Part shown: piece after piece, positions 29,466 through 34,595 of the stretch
How the letters are laid out: each line of letters begins with the position of its first letter
How positions within the stretch are numbered: position 1 is the first letter of the stretch
DNA from: Pseudomonas kielensis
Lineage (GTDB): Bacteria > Pseudomonadota > Gammaproteobacteria > Pseudomonadales > Pseudomonadaceae
Assembly (NCBI RefSeq): GCF_014236655.1
Contig: NZ_JACMYG010000042.1
Location: forward strand, 1-34,595
DNA length: 34,595 nt
Direction: 5' to 3'
Position numbers and translations under genes: made by a program
Notes under the pieces: model-generated
The model's database searches: none
What the model was told of the DNA's origin: nothing
Seen by the model: only the letters and a program-made list of their open reading frames with translations

Positions 29466-30034
29466 ACAAGAAGCTGCGTGATCTGCTGGCCCGCGTGTGT
29501 GCTCAACTCGATGTGCGAGCCGAATACGACCCCACTTTCGCTGGCACTGAAAAACCGCTGAACGCCGAGGCGTCGTTGGTCAATGAATTGCGTCAGATGC
29601 TCGCCGAGACGAACGATCCGAAGCACTTCGACGAGGAGGGGAAGTGCATTCTTGAATTGGTTCCGGCACTGATTGCCGAGAACGAAGAGCTGAAGGCCAA
29701 GACCGCCACATGGTGTGGTTATGGCGATGAAAGCCTTATGCATACTTTCTACGGCGATGCGGCGTCGATCAAGGCGCTGGGGGAAATGATTTTCGAGCTT
29801 GAGGGACTGCGCCAGGACGCCAAGCGACCTTGGTGGTTGCGAGTGCTCACCTTCATCAGTGGGAAGACTTTAGGCTCGCCGGGTGCGCAGACCAACACCA
29901 GTGGGCAGGCTCATTGCCCGCACTGCGCTGTATGCCATACGGCCGAGGAGACCTGCATTCAAGCCCTGCGTCGAGTACTCGCGCTGTATGAGCGCACCGA
30001 GCATGGATCAGGAGGTGCTGAACCATGCGCCTGA
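29462..30034 (+). CDS. Protein of unknown function, second gene of coupled operon
   Basis: The product is 190 residues. Its ATG overlaps the previous stop (ATGA), and its end overlaps the HNH gene by ten bases. The N-terminal half is helical (MNKKLRDLLARVCAQLDVRA, NELRQMLAETNDPKHFDEEG), a short hydrophobic part (WWLRVLTFISGK) lies near 122-133, and the C-terminus contains CPHCAVCHTAEETC, a possible zinc-binding cluster. No family recognised. Confidence 0.7.
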   Translation: MNKKLRDLLARVCAQLDVRAEYDPTFAGTEKPLNAEASLVNELRQMLAETNDPKHFDEEGKCILELVPALIAENEELKAKTATWCGYGDESLMHTFYGDAASIKALGEMIFELEGLRQDAKRPWWLRVLTFISGKTLGSPGAQTNTSGQAHCPHCAVCHTAEETCIQALRRVLALYERTEHGSGGAEPCA

Positions 30035-30396
30035 AGAAAGCTGAACGCGAACAACTGCGTCGCAAGTATGACGGTCACTGCGCCTATTGTGGTGTGGAGC
30101 TCGTTGGCAACAAGTGGCATGAGGATCACCTTGATCCGATCATTCGCCAAGTTGATAAACCCACCGAGCGCCCGGAAAACCATCGCCTCGACAACATGAT
30201 GCCGGCATGCGCCCCGTGTAACCGAAGCAAGGGGCGCCAGGAACTGGAAGGGTGGCGCAAGTGGCTGGCAGGGCATGTGAACAGCCTCAACGAATATCAC
30301 GGCATTTATCGCATGGCGAAAGCGTACGGGTTGGTTGTGGAAACGGCGGCGCCGGTCGTATTTTTCTTTGAAAGATGCGAGGCGGCGCGAGTATGA
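30025..30396 (+). CDS. HNH endonuclease
   Basis: The product is 123 residues with a complete HNH/zinc arrangement: CAYCG (C19, C22), HEDHLDPI (32-39, with D34 and H35), N57 in the NHRLDNMMP stretch, and ACAPCNRSKG (C62, C65, N66). This is a small free-standing nuclease of the kind common in phages and plasmids. GGAGGTGCTGAACC precedes the ATG. It overlaps both neighbours, so it is translated with them. The short product and lack of a specificity domain mean that its target cannot be predicted. Confidence 0.88.
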   Translation: MRLKKAEREQLRRKYDGHCAYCGVELVGNKWHEDHLDPIIRQVDKPTERPENHRLDNMMPACAPCNRSKGRQELEGWRKWLAGHVNSLNEYHGIYRMAKAYGLVVETAAPVVFFFERCEAARV

Positions 30397-30767
30397 AAGC
30401 ACTGAGTATTCGACAGCCCTGGGCTTGGCTCGTGATCCATTCGGGGAAGAACATCGAAAACCGCACCTGGCGTTCTCACTTCCGGGGCCGTTTCCTGGTG
30501 CATGCAGCAAAAGGAATGACCCGCCAAGAGTACGACGAGGCTAAGGCGTGGGCTTATGTATGTGGCGCGTTGGAGATCCCGGCGTATGAGGAACTGAAGC
30601 GGGGCGGGGTGATTGGATCGGTTGAACTGGTGGACGTCCTGGATCACAGCGACTCGCCATGGTTCATGGGGCCCAAGGCCTTTGTGCTGCGCGACCCGCA
30701 GCCCTTGGCGTTCATGCCGCTCAAAGGTCGACTCGGATTCTTCGAGGTGGCAACCGCACATGACTGA
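30393..30767 (+). CDS. ASCH-domain protein
   Basis: The start is the ATG overlapping the HNH stop (ATGA), with GAGGCGGCGCGAG upstream, giving 124 residues. The ASCH signature is clear: MKALSIRQPWAWLV at the start, GKNIENRTW, FRGRFLVHAAKG and later GGVIGSVELVDV with a C-terminal GRLGFFEV. ASCH proteins have a PUA-like beta-barrel and are thought to bind RNA or modified nucleosides; a few act on modified cytidine. The gene is last in the coupled operon beginning at 28353. Confidence 0.85.
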   Translation: MKALSIRQPWAWLVIHSGKNIENRTWRSHFRGRFLVHAAKGMTRQEYDEAKAWAYVCGALEIPAYEELKRGGVIGSVELVDVLDHSDSPWFMGPKAFVLRDPQPLAFMPLKGRLGFFEVATAHD

Positions 30768-30821
30768 CAAACATGGCTCACCGACAACCGCCTGCCACTG
30801 CTCGAGTTAAGGGAAATTCTG

Positions 30822-31034
30822 ATGCTAAAACCCAACCCAACCTTCGAACTGATTGAGTTCAATAGCGTCCGTTACGCTCGGAACGCGGATGCTGCAAAAG
30901 TCCGTGTGATTGAGGATGGAGAGTCGCAAGGCTTCCTTTGGATGAGCGCAGAAGACCTGCGTGCGAACATCCGTGATTTCGGTCCCAGCGATGCGCTTGA
31001 GAAGGCACTGCGGGCATACGGCGGAACAACGTAG
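30822..31034 (+). CDS. Small protein of unknown function
   Basis: The product is 70 residues; TTAAGGGAAATTCTG precedes the ATG. Beta-like N-terminus (FELIEFNSVRYARNADAAKV) and a helical C-terminus (MSAEDLRANIRDFGPSDALE) suggest a small folded unit. No family recognised. The 93 bases downstream, up to 31127, hold only a GGACGT/ACGTCC hairpin and no gene. Confidence 0.6.
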   Translation: MLKPNPTFELIEFNSVRYARNADAAKVRVIEDGESQGFLWMSAEDLRANIRDFGPSDALEKALRAYGGTT

Positions 31035-31127
31035 GGAAACCACTGTGGCGACATTGAAAGAAACTCAGGTGCAAAAGGTTCAGTACAAGGACGTGGTTTG
31101 CACGTCCGCGAAGTCAAGGACGTTGCT

Positions 31128-31404
31128 ATGACCACAGCAGAGAAAAACGCCGGCAGTAACATCGCTCCAGGTTTTGGGATTGGCGATCTATTGAGCGCGA
31201 TTGACCCGAAGAACTCCCCGGCGTTCTCGGCCAACCTGCATCGTTGGATGCGAAGTCATCTACGGTGCGTCCATGGTTACGTTTTTCTACGTGCCGCTTT
31301 CCAAACGTTGGTTCGACTGGATGTCGATTGGAGGCTTATGGTTTGTAGCCGCTGCTGCCAGTCGCGCTGTTTATGTTGAGTGGTCGGAAAGAAGCCATTC
31401 ATAA
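31128..31404 (+). pseudogene. Probable frameshifted small membrane protein gene
   Basis: ATG 31128 opens MTTAEKNAGSNIAPGFGIGD...FSANLHRWM. Near 31245-31265 the protein-like sequence passes to the next frame, which continues VIYGASMVTFFYVPLSKRWF and IGGLWFVAAAASRAVYVEW to a stop at 31404. The join would give a protein of about 90 residues with two hydrophobic stretches. A separate 43-codon gene starting at ATG 31273 is the alternative. A sequencing error cannot be excluded. Confidence 0.4.
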
Positions 31405-31405
31405 G

Positions 31406-31477
31406 GGAAAAGTCTGCTGCACCCTCAAGCCCGCCCCGTGCGGGCCGAGAACGTAAGGAGGCGCAGCTTTCGCGCCT
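31406..31477 (+). repeat. Two-hairpin leader before the gene at 31502
   Basis: GGAAAAGT (31406-31413) lies just after the previous stop. GCCCGC and GCGGGC pair (31429-31445). After GTAAGG, AGGCGC (31459-31464) pairs with GCGCCT (31472-31477). A Shine-Dalgarno AGGA follows. Confidence 0.75.
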
Positions 31478-31501
31478 TGGATCAACTAGGAAGAATGCCC
31501 G

Positions 31502-31588
31502 ATGAAACGCCCTTTGATTCTGTTGCCCCTCACGATCTGCATGCCGATAACGGCTGACAGCTACTTTCAGTTTCACTACTCCTGTTAA
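31502..31588 (+). CDS. 28-residue peptide with hydrophobic N-terminus
   Basis: ATG 31502 follows CTAGGAAGAATGCCCG and opens MKRPLILLPLTICMPITADS to a stop at 31586. The first 18 residues look like a signal or single membrane helix. It sits directly after a full two-hairpin leader, the position otherwise held by real genes, and the next gene starts 13 bases later after GGAAAAG. The short length makes this uncertain. It could be the leader peptide of the protease gene. Confidence 0.4.
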   Translation: MKRPLILLPLTICMPITADSYFQFHYSC

Positions 31589-31601
31589 CGGAAAAGCTTC
31601 G

Positions 31602-32300
31602 ATGACCTTCGATACAGCGATGAAGGCTTTTGTTAGACCGGTAACAATTGCTTGCGACGATGATTATTACCAGTTCATCGGCAGTGGCACAGCGTTCGTC
31701 TGCCAGTACAGAGGGCAGGTTTTCGTAATTTGCGCTCGGCACACTTGGGAAAAAATGGGAATTACGATTGAGAATTTCCGCATCTTTATCCCTGGGTATG
31801 ATTGGGCGCTGCCGTTTGACTATGAAGCCATTTTTGGTCCTGAAGAACGTAGTGACCTAAAGGTTCTGCGGGTCAATAGAGAGATAATGGCCAGCAATCC
31901 CCCAGCCCAAATGAGTGCGCTTGATTTGAATTCCTTCGCGTTTCCGGCAGAAGATTTCAAACAAGGATCAGTGTTTCTGGCTGTCGGATACCCTCAATGT
32001 CGAAGAGAGTTTCACTACGATACCAAACAGTTCACTGCTGACTTGGCAGCGTTCAGTGGCCCGTTGGTGGGGGAGCTTACAGACGCAGTGATTACGATGC
32101 GTACTGATTTTGGTCATGTGGATGATATTGATGGATTGAGTGGATCGCCCGTCTTCGTATCTGGTGACCCTCACTTGTTTGCCGGTGTGGTCATTAGAGC
32201 TGGACAAGATGCTGGGCTTCTCCATTTCATCCATGGAGCATGTCTTATCCACGCGATGGATGCGCTGGTGGAGCTTCCTCCTGAGCTGATGATGAGTTGA
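31602..32300 (+). CDS. Trypsin-fold serine protease-like protein
   Basis: The product is 232 residues; ACGGAAAAGCTTCG precedes the ATG. The chymotrypsin-like triad is visible in order: H47 in FVICARHTWE after the GSGTAF strand (27-32), D85 in RSDLKVLRV, and S180 in GLSGSPVF, which matches the G-x-S-G-x-P box. There is no signal peptide, so the protein would act in the cytoplasm. Proteases of this type in bacterial accessory DNA can act as effectors of defence systems, but no partner such as a repeat sensor is adjacent. The substrate is unknown. Confidence 0.72.
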   Translation: MTFDTAMKAFVRPVTIACDDDYYQFIGSGTAFVCQYRGQVFVICARHTWEKMGITIENFRIFIPGYDWALPFDYEAIFGPEERSDLKVLRVNREIMASNPPAQMSALDLNSFAFPAEDFKQGSVFLAVGYPQCRREFHYDTKQFTADLAAFSGPLVGELTDAVITMRTDFGHVDDIDGLSGSPVFVSGDPHLFAGVVIRAGQDAGLLHFIHGACLIHAMDALVELPPELMMS

Positions 32301-32304
32301 TCTA

Positions 32305-32377
32305 GGAAAAGTCGCTGCCCTCATCAGCCCGCCATGCGCGGGCGTTGGCGGCAGAAGGACGCGGGTTCGTGTCTTCT
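32305..32377 (+). repeat. Two-hairpin leader before the gene at 32405
   Basis: GGAAAAGT (32305-32312) lies just after the protease stop. GCCCGC (32327-32332) pairs with GCGGGC (32338-32343). AGAA and GACGCG (32353-32363) pair with CGTGTC and TTCT (32368-32377). AAGGAG follows near the start. Confidence 0.75.
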
Positions 32378-32404
32378 ACAACTAATCGCAAGGAGCAACA
32401 TTCA

Positions 32405-32692
32405 ATGCCGCTAGATGAAGCCAACCAAGCCGAGTTTGACGACCTGCATACGCAGATCCACGATGCGATCGTGGCCGATCATGAAGTTCGCTGGATGCAA
32501 ACGGTCGGCGGGTTTGGATCGCGCCGCATGCCCGAACAAGGCATGTTCGTGAAGACTGGCCCGCATGGTGGTTCGCCACGCGGCTCAATCGGCTGGATTG
32601 CCCAGGTTCGTCTAAAGCAGGGGCAGTTCGGCTCGGATAATTACATCCTGTGCCATGCGGGCACCGACACCGTGTTCATTAGGAATCCGTAG
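32405..32692 (+). CDS. Small protein of unknown function
   Basis: The start is the ATG after CGCAAGGAGCAAC; an open extension to 32345 covers the leader. The product is 95 residues with an acidic N-terminal helix (LDEANQAEFDDLHTQIHDAI) and a Gly-rich beta-like C-terminal half (GMFVKTGPHGGSPRGSIGW). No family recognised. The next gene starts directly after its stop codon. Confidence 0.65.
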   Translation: MPLDEANQAEFDDLHTQIHDAIVADHEVRWMQTVGGFGSRRMPEQGMFVKTGPHGGSPRGSIGWIAQVRLKQGQFGSDNYILCHAGTDTVFIRNP

Positions 32693-32917
32693 ATGGCAAT
32701 TCCCGCTCCCTATGACAGTCATCCTTTGATGCTCGCCCCTGTGATGCAACTGCTGCATGCCATGCCTGGAACCGTGTTGTGGGTAGTTGGCGACACTTGG
32801 GTCAAGTGCGAGAACGGCGTCTACTTCGTCGGAGCTGATGAGGAAGTGGATCGTAAGCGTGTGTATGAGCTACTGCGCGATGCACAGGGTGACGTTTATC
32901 TGTGGACTGATTATTGA
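32693..32917 (+). CDS. Small protein of unknown function
   Basis: The product is 74 residues and its ATG touches the previous stop (TAGATG), so it is likely coupled to that gene; no separate Shine-Dalgarno is clear. The core (TVLWVVGDTWVKCENGVYFV) is beta-rich and the end is an acidic helix. No family recognised. Confidence 0.6.
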   Translation: MAIPAPYDSHPLMLAPVMQLLHAMPGTVLWVVGDTWVKCENGVYFVGADEEVDRKRVYELLRDAQGDVYLWTDY

Positions 32918-32931
32918 AGGAAATAGTTGGT

Positions 32932-33165
32932 ATGCATTTTTTGTTGAACGCTGTCGTTTGCGCGTCAATGGCCGTCGGTGCCCCATGTCACACCGAAAAC
33001 CCAAAAGCGGGTACTCAGTACCCGACACGCGAAGCCTGTGAAGACATGGCCTACGTCTACAACAACGAGGTGTTTCAGTTGAAGGCTGAAAAGCTCGAAG
33101 CCGATGGCCAGCCCATGAAGGTTTCGACTTACTACTGCCGAGTAGTTACGGATCAACCGTCATAG
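32932..33165 (+). CDS. Small secreted or periplasmic protein
   Basis: The start is the ATG after AAGGAAATAGTTGGT; an in-frame TTG at 32914 is less likely. The product is 77 residues. The first 17-20 residues (MHFLLNAVVCASMAVGAP) look like a signal peptide. The mature part has three Cys residues (C in PCHTENP, EACED and YYCRVV) that could form a disulphide. No family recognised. Confidence 0.6.
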   Translation: MHFLLNAVVCASMAVGAPCHTENPKAGTQYPTREACEDMAYVYNNEVFQLKAEKLEADGQPMKVSTYYCRVVTDQPS

Positions 33166-33175
33166 GAATTGCCGA

Positions 33176-33244
33176 GCAGCCCACGGGGCTGCATCGGAAA
33201 GCGTTCATTGCCCAATCAAGCTGGTCGGGGACAGTGAACGCTTT
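33176..33244 (+). repeat. Two-hairpin leader before the gene at 33278
   Basis: GCAGCCC (33176-33182) pairs with GGGCTGC (33186-33192) around ACG. AAAGCGTTCA (33198-33207) pairs with TGAACGCTTT (33235-33244). AAAGGAAAGCGACC and an ATG follow. Confidence 0.6.
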
Positions 33245-33277
33245 ACCAATGCAGCTTCGAAACAAAGGAAAGCGACC

Positions 33278-33400
33278 ATGAACAGGAAAGGCGCCCCTGA
33301 CAGCCCGAGTGACATCCAACCACAAGCCAGCGAGGTGCGTCATGGGCGTAAAAGCACGGAAAGTGGAACCAACCCAGCCTGCGGCAGAAAGGTCGATTGA
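33278..33400 (+). CDS. 40-residue polar peptide
   Basis: ATG 33278 follows CAAAGGAAAGCGACC, a strong ribosome binding site, and opens MNRKGAPDSPSDIQPQASEV to a stop at 33398. The sequence is polar and disordered-looking. It overlaps the start of the next gene in another frame. It may be a real short gene, or its Shine-Dalgarno may belong to a leader peptide. Confidence 0.35.
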   Translation: MNRKGAPDSPSDIQPQASEVRHGRKSTESGTNPACGRKVD

Positions 33401-33533
33401 GTGGCCTCGCGCAGACCCGGCCGCCCTGGACCGGTTCGACCCGGCGACGAAGGCCTGCAACATGAACTGCGGTCCGCACGCGCATGACCCGCGCAGCCGC
33501 AAAGAGCGGCTATTTCTGTGCGATGACTGCTAG
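33342..33533 (+). CDS. Small protein of unknown function
   Basis: The frame opens at ATG 33342 (GCGAGGTGCGTC upstream) and gives 63 residues, ending FLCDDC. It contains CNMNCGPHAHDP and CDDC, so two Cys pairs could bind a metal. Tyr, Trp and Pro residues are spread through it. An extension back to 33309 has no start signal. No family recognised. Confidence 0.5.
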   Translation: MGVKARKVEPTQPAAERSIEWPRADPAALDRFDPATKACNMNCGPHAHDPRSRKERLFLCDDC

Positions 33534-33740
33534 CGCCGGGTTGCGTCCAGATTCACCGATGCCTCGCCATGTGAAGGGCCGAGGCCGTAGAAGGGGGCGG
33601 TACTACATCTCACTCCACTCTGAAATCCGAATAGCCGTTTTTCATTTAAAGAGTTTGACCAAACTCATCACCGACTGATTTTCATGCTCGGTGTTGCGCA
33701 TCTCCCGCATACGAAGACTACATCCTCTGGAGATGCCGAC

Positions 33741-33995
33741 ATGAACCTGTTCAACGCTACCGAACTCACCTGGCCACAACAGATCGCTTTCGATGACTTC
33801 AAGATTTTTGAAGGTCGTGTTCCTTGTGAAGGCGCCGCCAAAGCCGAGCAATGGTTGGAGAAAAAAAGCAGCGAGTTCATCGCTCACATCATGCACGTCA
33901 ACGAGCAGGCAAGTTACGTTGCTTTCCTCGCACGACTGATCAAAGAAACCCCCTCGCCAGCGGCCCGTGCTTCTGAATTGGTATCTCACCAATGA
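33741..33995 (+). CDS. Small helical protein of unknown function
   Basis: The start is the ATG after CTGGAGATGCCGAC, giving 84 residues (MNLFNATELTWPQQIAFDDF at the start). The rest is helical (EQWLEKKSSEFIAHIMHVNE, SYVAFLARLIKE). No family recognised. The interval 33534-33740 holds a degenerate leader (GCCTCG/CGAGGC and GTAGAAGGGGG) and no gene I support. Confidence 0.6.
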   Translation: MNLFNATELTWPQQIAFDDFKIFEGRVPCEGAAKAEQWLEKKSSEFIAHIMHVNEQASYVAFLARLIKETPSPAARASELVSHQ

Positions 33996-34126
33996 AGCCG
34001 CGGCTACTGGTGCTGGTTTCGATCAAGGGTAAACCCCGACTGACAGATGTCCGGGGCCTTTTCCGGTTAGCCATCACCGCACGCAGCTCCGACGAGTGTT
34101 CGTGTTGCGTGGTGAGCTTTCAGTAA
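33992..34126 (+). CDS. Possible 44-residue coupled peptide
   Basis: The ATG overlaps the previous stop (ATGA) and the frame gives MKPRLLVLVSIKGKPRLTDV and on to a stop at 34124. The overlap favours translation, but the frame crosses a CCCCG/CGGGG hairpin at about 34036-34060 that might instead be a leader or terminator. It has no recognised family. Confidence 0.25.
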   Translation: MKPRLLVLVSIKGKPRLTDVRGLFRLAITARSSDECSCCVVSFQ

Positions 34127-34137
34127 ACGCATCACCC

Positions 34138-34168
34138 ACCCTGGCCATCTCTTTGGCCGGGGTTTTTT
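34138..34168 (+). terminator. Rho-independent terminator
   Basis: ACCCTGGCC (34138-34146) pairs with GGCCGGGGT (34155-34163) with one wobble, and six T residues follow. It separates the last short genes from the gene at 34275. Confidence 0.85.
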
Positions 34169-34274
34169 CTTTCTGGTACCGCGCCAACAAGGAGCGGGCA
34201 CTGTACCCACGTTCTTCCTGACGGATGTTGGCCATCTCCCTGCATAACGCCAACTTCTTCAGGAGATGCACGCA

Positions 34275-34595
34275 ATGAGCAAACACCCCCAACTTGCTTT
34301 CAAAATGGTTACCGGCACTGAAGCTGCAACAGCACTCGCCGCAAGGCTGGTGGAGGAGTCCGCATTTTTCCAGGTAACACCGCTGCCGGATGACGAGTAC
34401 GAGTTTGCCGTCAAGATTGACCGGGAAAGTCTGCTGGTCGACCCGGTGGATAGCCCTGTTGGAGAATTCGAGGACGCTGATTTCACCATCATGGATTTGA
34501 AGGAACTGGCCGCGTGGTACCTCCGCAACGTTGGTTATGACCCGGTAGAGGACGATCCGTCCACGCAGCTCGAAGTACTCCGGGCTCTTTGCACT
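34275..34595 (+). CDS. Protein of unknown function, cut by the window end
   Basis: ATG 34275 follows CAGGAGATGCACGCA. At least 107 residues are open to the end of the window with no stop. The sequence is acidic and alpha/beta-like (FQVTPLPDDEYEFAVKIDRE, MDLKELAAWYLRNVGYDP). No family recognised from this part. Confidence 0.7.
   Translation, partial: MSKHPQLAFKMVTGTEAATALAARLVEESAFFQVTPLPDDEYEFAVKIDRESLLVDPVDSPVGEFEDADFTIMDLKELAAWYLRNVGYDPVEDDPSTQLEVLRALCT

Noticed and set aside
1..34595. CRISPR array or tRNA genes
   Set aside because: No regularly spaced repeats with unique spacers and no tRNA-like cloverleaf with a T-arm consensus were found.

Overview
The window reads as accessory plasmid DNA from a gammaproteobacterium, most likely a large Pseudomonas plasmid. 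The grounds are an actin-type (ParM/StbA) partition operon, iteron-like repeats, a UvrD-like helicase operon, IS21- and IS3-family elements, many short proteins I do not recognise, and no chromosomal housekeeping gene. The genus is an inference from overall style; there is no rRNA, tRNA or replication initiator here to settle it.

Layout. (1) 0.3-7.7 kb is almost all minus strand: a multi-HTH regulator with a sigma-like N-terminus, two small paralogous proteins, a two-TM protein, a YqaJ/lambda-exonuclease-type nuclease, a lipoprotein, a 138-residue unknown protein, a gene-free hairpin-dense stretch (6359-6955) best explained as a structured RNA ending in a terminator, and an RDD membrane protein. 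(2) 7.8-10.4 kb is the partition region: a ParR-like gene and parM on the minus strand, a control region with an operator-like site, a divergent gene of unknown function and a 55-bp tandem repeat. (3) 10.4-11.9 kb has no confident intact gene: a decayed Glu/Gln/Ala-rich gene and a cluster of four iteron-like repeats. (4) 11.9-17.3 kb is a plus-strand helicase/DNA-binding cluster: membrane peptide, UvrD-like helicase, ribbon-helix-helix-like protein, winged-helix-like protein, DUF2726 nuclease-fold protein and a Cro/Myb-like two-domain protein. (5) 17.4-34.6 kb is a long plus-strand run of short genes, many preceded by a related leader made of two hairpins and a Shine-Dalgarno. It includes GNAT, zinc-ribbon, HNH, ASCH and trypsin-fold proteins and one minus-strand VRR-NUC nuclease gene. 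It is broken at 19846-24035 by an IS21-family element that itself carries an IS3-family element. Both insertions have target duplications, and removing them restores a 127-residue gene.

Four sequence-level patterns are not explained by the genes: the structured RNA at 6.4-6.95 kb, the dispersed two-hairpin leaders, a CACGTA box placed two bases upstream of a -10 at several promoters, and an almost invariant 16-mer (CACTAACGATGGCACA) in four places. The CACGTA box recurs at the par control region, the iteron/helicase promoter, the VRR-NUC promoter and the first operon, which suggests one plasmid regulator linking them.
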